A stretch of 64,000 nt of DNA from Bugula neritina (lineage: Eukaryota; Bryozoa; Gymnolaemata; Cheilostomatida; Bugulidae). The stretch spans positions 15,474,642-15,538,641 of the forward strand of contig OZ037770.1 in the NCBI GenBank assembly GCA_964035545.1. The letters are read 5' to 3'. The notes beneath the pieces were generated by a model. The model saw only the letters and a program-made list of their open reading frames with translations. It had not been told where the DNA came from and did not search any database. Position 1 is the stretch's first letter, and each line of letters begins with the position of its first letter. This document shows positions 11,751 through 22,255 of the stretch, in pieces. Both the position numbers and the translations under genes were made by a program.

Positions 11751-13074
11751 TGTACTCAATGACCCTCAGATGCTGTGCTGTCTCTAGCGATTCCTTTGGC
11801 ATCTAGTCATTGCATTCTTGGTATAATTAGTCAATAATGTAATGAGATGCCAATCTATTCGATAAAACGTGTTTGCAGCAATCAGTGCACTTCTAGCAGA
11901 GCATCATACTAGTACGTAGTAGTTACAGATGAGATCTGTCTATACAGAGCTGAATTCACGCACTAGTAGTAAGTAATAGCTTTATATTTGAATACGGTTT
12001 GCAGTGAAAATAAAGCTAGTTTTAAAATTAAGTTTATCTCGGAGGGTTTCTTCTGTTTCGAATAATAGGATTGCCTCTGGCTCTACTGCATTCAGGATGT
12101 TTGTGCATTCAACTATAACATGTTTTAAGCTGAGGAGCAAGGAAAGATAATTCCTTGCAGTTTTCTGAGTTTTTGGAACCAATATGAATATAATTGTATA
12201 ATCTAGTTTAGTAAGGTTTACACTGCAGGTATGATCAAGCGTATTGTGTTCAGTGATTATTGAAGGTAGGTATAGTGTTGGAGAAATTCCAAAACTCTGT
12301 GGTTCAGGTGAAATATCTCACAGAAGGTGTTATGTTCATGTGAAACCCCAAACCCCCTTCTCTCTCCAATTCTCTAACGCCCTCACCCACTACATAGGCT
12401 AACTGAGTAGTTAAAGAAACTGGCCTAGTATTGTTTTGACTAATGCACTGAATCCTATAGCTGACTCTGTTAAAGTGTTTGTGTTGTGTTTCATCAACAG
12501 TTACTGCTGTCAGGGATAACATCTGACCATACTGCTGCTGTAAGATATAAGTTTGAGATAAAAGTGAGAAACTAGCCCAGAATCTTTGACGCTGCAAGCC
12601 CTCTTAGGGCTATGTGGTTATAAAACCTAAATGTATAGGTTTGCAAAAACTATCATCTGTTGACACATGTCCATAAATAATATATTATATACTGACTCAA
12701 CAATATATAGTGTAGAGCACTGAATAGTCTCAAATACATTAATGTGTGGTTTCAGAATAATATGTGAAGCTAGTATAATATTTTTAACAATTATTATTCT
12801 AGAAAAATTATTATAACCTGAATATTATATGATTATAGTTTACAATATAATATACTTTTGTGTTAAAATTTTATATAACCAGGAATTCATGCATGTAATA
12901 AATATTGTTAATACTTATTCTTATTAAAATAATGCACTTTATACTCAGTATTAAATTAGTATTAAAATATTATTTACTGTTTATTTATTACTCGTAATAA
13001 ATTAGCCGCCTGAAATAACCCAAAGCAGAAGCTGACTGCAGTTGCTAAGTGACTCACTTACATTTACTTGTAGA

Positions 13075-14252
13075 ATGAATAGAACCAAGGCCCGGTTTAT
13101 AGCTCTCTTTGGACTTGTTGTAGTTGCAACTTACATTTTAACTCACCTCTACTCTCCTCCACACTCCATAACCCGCCTGGATCCCAACACCTTGCAGTTG
13201 ATACCCTTTGCTGGGAATAAAACCCAGTCAGACATCAGGATAGTCTATGCGGCCACAGGCTCATATGGCTCCTGGAATAGATTGTCTTTCCAAGGTTGTT
13301 CATTCTCAAAGTGCAAGCTGCAGTCAAGTGGGGAGTTTAGGTATATTGAAAGAGCTGATGTTGTCTTATTCGAGTACCAACCAGATATCCTTTATCCACT
13401 GGTGCCCCGGGGAATTAGGCAACACCAGTATTGGGTGCTTTTTACCAAAGAAGCGCCAAAAACTCCGTATAACACATGGCAGGAGGCGGTGAATGGAAAG
13501 TTTAATTTTACTGTGACTTATAGACGTGACTCAGGGATACATGAACCTTATGGGAAGACAGTCAAGCTTCCTCGTACATATTGAATTCTAGGCTAAGTTT
13601 CAATTACTCTTCTGGCAAAACTAAAGGTGCTTACGTATACGTCTCAAACTGCTATAGCTTTAAATATGACAGAATTAAAGCAATAAATTATCTAAAGAAA
13701 TATATCGATGTAGATTTATTTGGTTACTGTGTGGGAAACAAACCATGTCCTCGTATGAATTACACATGTGAGAAAGTTCTACATTCTAAGTATAGGTTCT
13801 ACCTCAGCTTTGAGAATTCACTTTGCAAAGACTACATAACAGAGAAGTTCTGGGCTCGGTTTGCTTCCGACAGTCACCTACTTCCTGTAGCCATCGGAGG
13901 TCTTTCACAGCAAGAATACGATGATGTAGCTCCTCCCAACTCCTACATTCACGCGTATAACTTTACCTCTCTCGGCCATCTCGGCAGATATTTAAAAATG
14001 TTGATGACGAATGACACAGCATACCACAAATATCATGAGTGGAGAGCTAGTTATAGAGTAGAGACTGGCGGCCGTATGTATAAAAAGACTGCATGTAAAC
14101 TGTGTGAACTCGCTCATACAGGAACTAAAATACCTGCTCAGAATAACTTAGATAGTTGGTATAGCCCTAGAACAACCTGCAGATTTCATTCTATGTTACC
14201 TGCTAGTCGTTTTTCAATCCTTAATGAAATTAGGAACCGTCTTTATATATAG
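13075..14252 (+). pseudogene. GT10 alpha-1,3-fucosyltransferase, copy 1, frameshifted
   Basis: This is a Golgi type II membrane enzyme of family GT10, which adds fucose from GDP-fucose in alpha-1,3 linkage. The chosen ATG at 13075 sits just after an acceptor-like ttacttgtag, giving a short cytoplasmic tail and then a membrane anchor (FIALFGLVVVATYILTHL). The donor-binding region has TYRRDSGIHEPYG and FYLSFENSLCKDYITEKFW, the hallmark of the family, followed by PPNSYIHAYNF and a C-terminal CKLC pair. The frame breaks at 13582-13584 (TGA) between KLPRTY and the next block. Coding resumes one base back in the frame from 13581 to 14252, so an indel separates 169 and about 223 codons. An unbroken relative follows 1.8 kb downstream. 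It is either a recent pseudogene, a damaged allele or an assembly error. A polyadenylation-like AATAAA lies at 14442. Confidence 0.88.
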
Positions 14253-16005
14253 GATAAAAATGTAGTTCTATATTCCTCACTGAAAGTATTGTTTAGTAAG
14301 ATATTATTATTTATGTTTGTATAAATTAAATTTATTTTGGCATTTTATAGCCCTGTTTGTCTATAACTTTGACTTGTATTCTATTACACTATTTCATTAA
14401 AATCTCAAATATCTATAAAATTAGAAAATTTCAGATTAAATAATAAAGCAGTTATAGTGTCATATTTTAATATAAACTGACAAACTATCCAAGAAGCAAT
14501 CTAGTGTGGAAATGGTAGCAAGTCATGCAAATTGTATATGAATGATTTACAGCCATATGCTTTTCTAAACTTATACTGGCAATTTATTCACACTAAAGCT
14601 CAATTAAAATAAATATTATACACATCATACCAGCAGTAATGAATCCAAGAACTATGCATAAATATTGTACAAATTCCAGATATCGGAAGTAATGACTAGA
14701 TTGATAAAGGGAATGTATAGTTAGAAATTCATAATATTCTAGGCTTCAGTTATTAGGAGTTATTTTCTTTAATGCACTGATCACGACATAAACTTATTCA
14801 CTCTAATTGATTTAAAATGTAATAACTAAAATTGTTTGTTAAATTATATTTAAATAATTTTTCATTTTAATTTGAAACCCTCAGCTTCAAATGTTGCTTG
14901 TACAATTTTTAATTCGAATTCTTTTATTCCGCACGAAGACTACTACTAACAAGTTTCTTGTTAAGGCTTTCCGTTTATTAGCATTAGCATTATTCACCAT
15001 TAGTATTACTAATGCTATTAGTATTAGTATTACTGTTAGTGTTGGTATTACTATTAGTATACTTATATTTAGTAATAGTAATACTAATAGTTGTACTTCA
15101 TTATTGATCATAATAATAATTAACAAATAAAAGATTTAATGTAGTCATGATGATGATTTCCAATACGGATTCATAAAGTGCTAATGAGATAAATTTAAAT
15201 TAACTTCAACTTGGCCTGGTGACCATCATCATACCGAGTATGATACTCCATAGTCCATAGCCTTCGGCTTGGGTGCCATGATTATCATCACCTTAGATTT
15301 ACAGTTAAATGCACATGGAAATTTAAGTTGACCTAAACTTAAACTTAAAGGAACAAAACAAAGTTCAATTCTGGATTGACTTTTGAGTTAGGCTCTTAGA
15401 GCTATTGTTTGGTGTTGAAGTGTTTCATTTTAAAGATTATGATTTGGATTTAAGTTGTTCACTTTTTTACACCAGTGGCAGTGCATTTTTAGTTATCAAT
15501 TAATGTAGGCTAGTCACTGTGAGCAGGTATTGAGATTAAATAACATCTTATTAGCTTGTTTGTTTGAATTAAACAACAGGTTGTAAGTTATTGTGAAATA
15601 TTAAATTATTCGGACTCCAGGGATTTCAGTCTGAAACTTAATAGAATGATGACTTAAATTTGTGTAAAGTTATTTAATTTTAGTTGCATTTATTATTTAG
15701 ATGGGTATTCCGATAGGCTGTCTTGCGACTCTAACGATTAGATATGGTTGAATCTGAGAAAAGAAAACAAAATTGGAGATGTTAGATTGCAAAAGTTGAT
15801 ACCTTAGAAGTTAAAACGACTCTGATATTCCTCTTATTGCATTAGAAAAGTACGGTCTCATCATAACTTCCACATTAATTACTTTTTTCTATTTTGTTTT
15901 AACGGTTTGCCATTTTAAATATAGTTATTGATTTTTTTATTTTTTAGTGTTTTAAATCATGAGTTGCTTTCTAATGCGATACTGGTAACAATTGTTTTTA
16001 GTAGG
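14253..16005. other. Spacer between the fucosyltransferase copies
   Basis: AT-rich. About 14980-15085 is a run of TAT/AGT triplet variants that leaves both strands open (reading as isoleucine- and threonine-rich frames), which is not a gene. The end near 15990-16001 holds an acceptor-like attgtttttag just before the second copy's ATG, suggesting a 5' UTR intron. Confidence 0.55.
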
Positions 16006-17199
16006 ATGAGATGGACGTTGCGGTCTTGGAAGTTCAGATTTATGTTCTTGGTGCTTATTGGAGGTGGTATATTGCTGTATAGGCACCTAAAAGTCTTGCT
16101 TCAACCTGCGCAAATCGAACCTCAGCTTAGTCATGACTCACTTCGGTTGTTACCGCCCGCTGGTGCTAAGCTGTCCTCCCACCCCAGGGTTATATACGGG
16201 GCAACAATCCCATCCGGCCTTTGGAAAGTCTTTGAATTCAGTTCCTGTCAAGTTTCTGATTGTATTATGCAGGCTAGCACTAGTTTTGAATACATAGAAA
16301 AGGCTGATGTTATTCTATTCAAGCATAAACCGAATTTGATTTACCCGGATGTACCGTGGAGCATTCGGCAGCATCAGTATTGGGTGCTGATCACAAAAGA
16401 GTCTCCCAACAAACCTTTCGACACTTGGTCTCATGACGTCAACGGCATATTCAACTTTACTATAACGTACAGACGCGACTCGTTTATTTCCAACCCTTAT
16501 GGCAAAGCGAAAAAGTTGCCAGCAAAATTGGCCTCAAAATCAACCTATAACTACGCTTCAGGTAAAACTAAAGGGGCCTACGTTTACGTCTCTAACTGTC
16601 ACAGCTACAAGTATGATAGATTGGAGGCTATCCAATACCTAAGACGATATATTCAAATTGATATATTTGGTTCATGTGTGGGTAGGCACCCTTGTAATTG
16701 GTTAGATGTTGGCTGCGAGAAGAGAAAGCAGACGCAGTACCGATTCTACCTGAGTTTTGAGAACTCTCTGTGTAAAGACTACATAACAGAAAAGTTTTGG
16801 CTCAGACTACAGTTGAGTACTCACGTACTTCCTGTAGCTATCGGAGGTCTCTCACAACAAGAATACGATAATGTAGCTCCTCCCAACTCCTACATTCACG
16901 CGTATAACTTTACCTCTCTCGACCACCTCGGCAGATATTTAAAAATGTTGATGACGAATGACACAGCATACAACAAATATCATGAGTGGAGAGCTAGTTA
17001 TAAAGTGGAAACTAGTGGTAGTATGTATAAAAAGACTGCATGTAAACTGTGTGAACTCGCTCATACAGGAACTAAAATACCTGCTCAGAATAACTTAGAT
17101 AGTTGGTATAGCCCTAGAACAACCTGCAGATCCCATTCTATGTTACCTGCTAGTCGTTTTTCTCTACTCCATGAAATAAAAAACAGTTTATTTGTTTGA
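16006..17199 (+). CDS. GT10 alpha-1,3-fucosyltransferase, copy 2
   Basis: This is a predicted Golgi alpha-1,3-fucosyltransferase of 397 aa with a single coding exon. The frame is open from 15928, but I take the ATG at 16006. It follows an acceptor-like sequence and gives the expected short basic tail plus anchor (FMFLVLIGGGILLY) at residues about 12-27. A stem region follows. The catalytic part carries TYRRDSFISNPYG near residue 160 and FYLSFENSLCKDYITEKFW near 250, then LPVAIGGLSQQEYDNVAPPN and CKLC near the end. Length fits the family. Asn-x-Ser/Thr sequons are present (FNFT, YNFT). Its last roughly 320 coding bases differ from copy 1 at only about 16 positions, while the N-terminal halves are much more different. 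The acceptor sugar is not predictable. A polyadenylation-like AATAAA lies at 17685. Confidence 0.93.
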   Translation: MRWTLRSWKFRFMFLVLIGGGILLYRHLKVLLQPAQIEPQLSHDSLRLLPPAGAKLSSHPRVIYGATIPSGLWKVFEFSSCQVSDCIMQASTSFEYIEKADVILFKHKPNLIYPDVPWSIRQHQYWVLITKESPNKPFDTWSHDVNGIFNFTITYRRDSFISNPYGKAKKLPAKLASKSTYNYASGKTKGAYVYVSNCHSYKYDRLEAIQYLRRYIQIDIFGSCVGRHPCNWLDVGCEKRKQTQYRFYLSFENSLCKDYITEKFWLRLQLSTHVLPVAIGGLSQQEYDNVAPPNSYIHAYNFTSLDHLGRYLKMLMTNDTAYNKYHEWRASYKVETSGSMYKKTACKLCELAHTGTKIPAQNNLDSWYSPRTTCRSHSMLPASRFSLLHEIKNSLFV

Positions 17200-17929
17200 A
17201 ATTCACTCTCCTGCAAGTTCAGAGTTGGCCATTTCTTCTCTACAAGTTGCACTAGTTCACAGTTTAATTTTGTCAATTTGATAGACTCACTCATTACCTC
17301 CTTATGATTTTGTATACTCTATGCTCAAATGGTAGCTAACTTTATTTTTGTACACCATTTAATTATTGTCTTCCTTTACATTAATTCTCATCATGAAATC
17401 AGAATTGCCATAAAAATGTTCTATTATTCATTAACATAACCACTTTTATATTTGTTCTATTTTCAATCTGTTATCTGCGCATGGGTGAATTGATTACATT
17501 CCATGGCCATAGTACTACTGTGTTATAATATGTTAAATGCTCAAAAATTTAGAAAATTAGTTCTCCTCACAAAACTTCTCACATTTAGATAGATAACTGT
17601 AATGAAATTTTTGTTGAATTATATATTTTTCATCATTACTCAAATCAAGTTTGTGGTATTCTATTATAAACTTTTTAATAATTCAATAAACTTCGTCATT
17701 TGAAAATCTTATCAATTTAATTGTTATTTAAGCAATATAAAATATTCTAAAGTTTTATTTAATGCATTTACTATCAGAATGAATATCTAACAGACTTGAA
17801 ATGGTGAGCTTTAAATTGAAACACTGCAGCTATATTACATAGGCTATCGCAAACCTTAAAAAAATTAAAGTTCATTATGCTAATTTAGTATAATATTATT
17901 TGTGGTGTGAATCTATTTACTAGTAGTTG
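17200..17929. other. 3' UTR and intergenic DNA
   Basis: This is the 3' flank of fucosyltransferase copy 2, AT-rich, with a likely polyadenylation signal at 17685-17690. I saw nothing else up to the start of the inverted duplication. Confidence 0.6.
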
Positions 17930-18425
17930 TCTTTTCTCATGTGAAAAAAGCCAACTAATTCAGTAATGTTATTGTAAATTCATAGTGAAGAGCTACTAAT
18001 ACTATTGCTGGTGACAGTAATTAGAAGTTGTCTGCTTTTCTAGTTCAGTTATGGTTCAATATGCACATAATATTATTATAATGTTGTTAGATTGCAGAGT
18101 AAAAACTTATTTGTAACTTTTAATTTACATATAAACAGTTGTTTAGCTTCAACAACAGCATGATGATGTACAAAATCAAATGTTCAGACTACGAAGTTGA
18201 AGGTAAATACTTTTTGAAACAAATTTATTGATCAAATTTTTAGCAATGACAAAACACGATTTCTTATAGAAAAGAACATTAGTTAGCAAACTTCATGTTG
18301 ATGCAATTAGTGTTTAGAAAAAGTGAATTAACAGTGTTCAATGGCAATTAAAATCAAGATAAAAATATTTTGTAACAGTTCTAGTGAACTGAAATCGCCA
18401 GGTTGGGAGGTTGTACTGTAGCTCC

Positions 18426-20709
18426 TTAATATGGAATACAGCAGCAATCAGATCTCAGTTTAAACCATCTCCATTGGAATCCCCCAGGCCATCTCCAAAT
18501 GAGAAATCTGACATATCTATACTGCGGAACACATCTACCATTCCACCACAAGTTACCAGAGAGCTGCAATACAAACACACACACTTAGTTGGAGATACAC
18601 ACATGCATACAGTAGTTTAATGTAGTATATTATATTATATTATTATATTACCATATTGCTATTTTGTTACTGTATTACTATTATATTATAATCCTATATT
18701 ACTATTCATTTACTTATGCTACTACTTACTGATCGGCCTGAACATTGCGTTTGGTGACACCAGCAGTGATGGAAGAACTGGTAAAAGTAGAAAGGTCTGA
18801 AGTGGACGATGTGCCACCAGTGTCCTGCATGGAAGATAGCTTTTGGGTACCAGAAGAAACAGGACTTCTGGCATGATGTTTCCCATTTTCCGCTGCTAAT
18901 TCTAAATAATTAACAGAGACTTACTGGTTAGCCTATGTCTGGCATACCCATTCTAGCTGAGTCTTATTGAAACAACAAAATTAATGTGAATTTAAAATGA
19001 TTAAATTTTGAAATGCAGTTTTTAGAAGCTCGTTTTTGAAAAATAATAAAAAATGAACAGCACCAATGACTTTCCTTATAATGTTGTACATATTGTATAC
19101 AATGAGTAGGTGTGTGAAAACAGGCATTATTCAATATGCTAGCAGGAAATAGCTCTACGCGGTAAAAACTTACAGGTAATAGTTAATCTATACTTTCTTT
19201 GCAAATATTATTATATGTGATTAATTCTATTTGTCCATATTTGAAAATATTTCTGAGAATAAAAAAACATTTAATATTTTTCTCACAGTGATGCCTGGTT
19301 CGATCTAAATTCTCTGGCCATGTTTGTCATTCCACGTTCAAGAGCTCCGTGTTCATCCTCACTATTACCCAAATCTGTCTCATTTGTGAATTTTGCTCTG
19401 GCTGCACGTTGCATAGCAGCTTCGTTGCTGTTGCGGGAACTAAAGGCATCAAGAATAAAGTAAGTATTACATTCAATCTAAGCATTTGTACAATACGCTA
19501 TTCTATCTACACCAGTCAAAGGTGATCAGATGTTCCTGTAACTGTATGTAGTTATACTACAACATCTACCTTTGTAAAAAGGGGCGTGGTCTATTAGTAT
19601 GTATTTTGTATTCATAGTGAGCACAACTCTCTAGCTACAATTCAGATATAAAGTCTGTTTACATACTTATGAGACTCAGACTGACTGCTAAACACAACAT
19701 AGTATATATTTACTATAAGTTGGGGAAATGAGCCATTAAATTATCACATTCTAAGATACCAGAGTTGTCTTCTCATGTGACTACTGAGTCAACACTATGA
19801 ACTCAACCACATGGTGAAGCTGACCTACTAAGTATATTAAAAGAATCACTCTCCTGCTAGTCTATATATTTACTCACTTAAAAGTTCCCCGAGGAAGTTT
19901 ACTCAGATCTGAGCAGAGCACTCCTTCTTCAGTGCAATCATCAGGACTTGTCTCCCCATGATCTCCTTGGGGCTGCTCTGTAGTGCGACGCTCTGTAGTG
20001 CGGCGCTCTGTAGTACGGCGCTCTGTAGTACGGGGCTCTGTAGTACGGCGTTGAGCGGAAACCAGGGCTAGCAACAGGGTCACAAGCTAAAACATGACAT
20101 ATGAAATAATTTATCAACAGGGTTTGTATGTAGAAACATAGTCACTGCCTGTATCATTGAGTGGAGTCTTGCATTCAAATCTGTTATATAATATAGTTAT
20201 ACCAAACTACAGGTTATAAGGTTTGTATACATACGTCGATATTTGATAAAATGTTATCAACAACAATTCACCAAAACTGCTGCAGATCTTCATGTTGAAC
20301 AAGTAGAATGTGTGACAATAACTGCTAGTCTGCATGCATATATCATTTATAGTATAAGCAACGTTAAAAAATAATGACATACTTTATTTTTCTTTTGTGT
20401 TAATTAGTTATATTAGTAGTAACTCTGCAATTACATAATATTTATTGTTTATCTATGTGATTTATTTTATACAGTATAAGAATTTGTGGTATAAATTTTT
20501 TACATTTAACAAAATTGAAATAAGAGAAATTTATTTTCAATAACTCTTTTCCATCTAACAATATGTTCGAAGACAATAACTTCAATTGATAAGTCAGTAT
20601 ATATAACCATGATTGCTATTTAGAATTAAACACAGATGTGTGCTTACAGCTATATTATTTGAATAACCATGTATAAAAGATAAACTATACTTACCACAAA
20701 ATACTTCAT
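18426..20709 (-). CDS. Unrecognised secreted Thr/Glu/Arg-repeat, Trp/Cys-rich protein, copy A
   Basis: I do not recognise this family. Five minus-strand exons join in phase: 20709-20695, 20086-19878, 19439-19287, 18901-18730 and 18563-18426, giving 228 aa. All have GT-AG borders. Exons 1 and 2 make a signal peptide (MKYFVLVTLLLALVSA) that is split by an intron. Five RTTE-type units follow (15-bp DNA period), then an acidic stretch (GETSPDDCTEEG), a charged, probably helical exon 3 (AAMQRAARAKF, LERGMTNMAREF), and a C-terminus rich in Trp, Cys, Arg and His (NLWWNGRC, RWPGGFQWRWFKLR, DCCC). The exon 4-5 frame was chosen by splice phase and by third-position substitutions relative to copy B. An alternative hydrophilic frame is also open in this copy. 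The Ty3/gypsy element sits about 145 bp upstream of its TATA box. Confidence 0.7.
19983..20057 (-). repeat. 15-bp coding repeat, five units
   Basis: Tandem 15-bp units of the type cgccgtactacagag encode RTTER-like pentads inside exon 2 of copy A. Copy B has about twelve such units. The 105-bp length difference between the two exons is exactly seven units, so frame is kept. Confidence 0.9.
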
Positions 20710-20767
20710 ATTGTTGAAAGATGAGATGAGGCTCCAGTGAATGAGTGACAACTGAAGATAAAGTTCT

Positions 20768-20777
20768 CCCTTTTATA
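20768..20777 (-). promoter_or_regulatory. TATA box of secreted-protein gene, copy A
   Basis: TATAAAAGGG on the minus strand lies about 60-70 bp upstream of the ATG at 20709. The surrounding sequence is conserved with copy B. Confidence 0.75.
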
Positions 20778-20916
20778 CCGAACCACCTGTTGGCACCTGC
20801 CAAATATTTATTGCGAAATACCATATACCATAGAATTTATTACCTGCTGCATCCAATAAGATACTTGTATACTGATATAGTTGGGTGTAACTAATTAGGT
20901 ATCTAATCGTGTGGGT

Positions 20917-20920
20917 ATAG
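20917..20920. repeat. 4-bp target-site duplication, left of Ty3/gypsy
   Basis: atag directly before the 5' LTR is repeated directly after the 3' LTR (28804-28807). Arm B shows the unoccupied site with a single atag (gtgtgtatagcttcag on the complementary strand, near 35195-35210). Confidence 0.9.
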
Positions 20921-21330
20921 TGTGATAGATTTTAGTAGTGCAAGTATTATGGTATTAATCGAAAAGGTTTACTCTATATTGTTTTATGTATCTTGTGAGT
21001 TCGACACTGTCGGAGTGTAGCTATGGGCAGTAGTGGCACCATTAGTAGCCACCAATCAGGACAATGACATTAATTGATAGCAGGTGGAGCTAGCTACTCG
21101 TAGTTGCAGTGCGCTGAGTAGCTAGCCGGCAGAGCAGCTTGGGACTTCATTTAGAACAGTTGTGTATTAAAGCTCACTAATTATGTAATCGTTTTCTATT
21201 CATGCTAGCAGTAAATAACCTTCTTGTATTTGTGTAAATAATAAAGTATCTTATCGTAAACAACCTGTCGCAGTGGCTTTGATTAAGTAGACCCACAAAT
21301 AATAATAGTGAACTGGCAAAATTCACTACA
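20921..21330 (+). repeat. 5' LTR
   Basis: 410 bp, beginning TGTGATAG and ending CACTACA (TG...CA). It matches 28394-28803 with no difference that I could find by eye. A polyadenylation-like AATAAA lies near 21239. Confidence 0.95.
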
Positions 21331-21331
21331 C

Positions 21332-21349
21332 TGGTGGCAGCAGTGGGAT
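21332..21349 (+). other. Primer-binding site, tRNA-Leu-like
   Basis: TGGTGGCAGCAGTGGGAT starts two bases after the 5' LTR. It pairs with the 3' end of a eukaryotic tRNA-Leu (acceptor end ...CCCACxGCTGCCACCA) with about one mismatch. The tRNA assignment rests on remembered tRNA-Leu 3' ends. Confidence 0.65.
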
Positions 21350-21385
21350 CTCACTTAATACAAATGCCCCTAGCCAGGGAGTAAG

Positions 21386-22255
21386 ATGGCCGACGAAGTC
21401 GTCGACGCGCCCCGACAGGAGCCAGCAGCAATGGAGGAGGATCACATAGGCGGCCCAGCGCTGCCTATGGACAGGTACCACTTGCGGGCTCCCACCTTCT
21501 CTGGAGAAGAAGATGTGGAGCAATTCATCACTGAGTTCAGTGATGTGGCGGACATCTGCGGATGGCCGAACAGGGTTACTCTGATCCAGCTGCGGTTGTG
21601 TCTGACAGGGCCGGCTAAACCCTATGGGATAAGCCAGAATGTCGGTGACATATTTGAAGCAATACGAGCTAGGTTTGGATTAACCGCTCGAGATGCTCGC
21701 GTGCAACTGCAGAGTCTTAGGAGAAATCCTAAGACCAATCTGCGAGAGCACGCTACCGTAGTCGAACGACTGGCACAAGTTGCTTACAGCGACTTGCCTG
21801 CCGATGGTCGACAGAGCCTAGCACTGGATGCATTCCTCCAGTCTATTAACAACCTCGGTCTTAAACAGCACCTGCTGGTGGCCGAAGTTGAGACTATGGA
21901 GAGAGCTCTAAGGCTTGGGAATGCCTATTTCCAAGCCGACAGTGCAAGTCGACCTGGCGCGACAGTACAGCAAGTCGAGGCAGACGACGTGTCGACGTCG
22001 CCAACGAAGACAGCTGTACAGGTCGCAGCGGCAGCAGCAGACGAATCTAACTTAACCACGAGCTTGATTCGAGAACTGCTCGCCGAGATCAGGCAACTGC
22101 GCCAGCAGGCGACAGCCGAGAGACCCAAGAGGTCGTCGGTAGCTGTCGACGACAGGCGCGGCCCCGTATGCTGGGGCTGTGGTAGTGGTGGGCACTTCCT
22201 ACGAAGTTGCCCCCGCGGCAGTGGGAGGCGGTTAAACAGCGACGGCCCACGGTAA
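21386..22255 (+). CDS. gag: Gag polyprotein
   Basis: 289 aa, starting at the first ATG after the primer-binding site (MADEVVDAPRQ). The capsid-like region spans about residues 30-180 (PTFSGEEDVEQFITEF and ALDAFLQSINNLGLKQHL), followed by a linker. A single CCHC knuckle, CWGCGSGGHFLRSC (C-x2-C-x4-H-x4-C), lies near residue 258 and is typical of nucleocapsid RNA binding. Gag assembles the cytoplasmic particle. The frame overlaps pol by 49 bases, with pol in the -1 frame. Confidence 0.93.
   Translation: MADEVVDAPRQEPAAMEEDHIGGPALPMDRYHLRAPTFSGEEDVEQFITEFSDVADICGWPNRVTLIQLRLCLTGPAKPYGISQNVGDIFEAIRARFGLTARDARVQLQSLRRNPKTNLREHATVVERLAQVAYSDLPADGRQSLALDAFLQSINNLGLKQHLLVAEVETMERALRLGNAYFQADSASRPGATVQQVEADDVSTSPTKTAVQVAAAAADESNLTTSLIRELLAEIRQLRQQATAERPKRSSVAVDDRRGPVCWGCGSGGHFLRSCPRGSGRRLNSDGPR

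Larger units (their letters stand above)
9396..13040. other. AT-rich intergenic DNA
   Basis: This stretch contains triplet-like runs (about 9400-9590) and an almost pure A/T block (about 10180-10460, including alternating TA). A promoter-like island lies near 10800-10990 and a tRNA-like sequence near 11690. Open frames on the minus strand at 11982-12182 and 12304-12597 show no recognisable domain, and I do not call them genes. Confidence 0.5.

Noticed and set aside
12304-12597. 97-codon minus-strand frame
   Set aside because: No domain, no splice partners, and codon content like the surrounding intergenic DNA.
14887-15130. Open frames on both strands rich in Ile, Leu and Thr
   Set aside because: They result from a TAT/AGT triplet tract with no stop codons, with no domain and no splice context.
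20594-20824. 76-codon minus frame, repeated at 35293-35532 plus
   Set aside because: It is conserved between the arms, but it covers the TATA box, 5' UTR and first intron of the secreted-protein gene, and conservation reflects the duplication.
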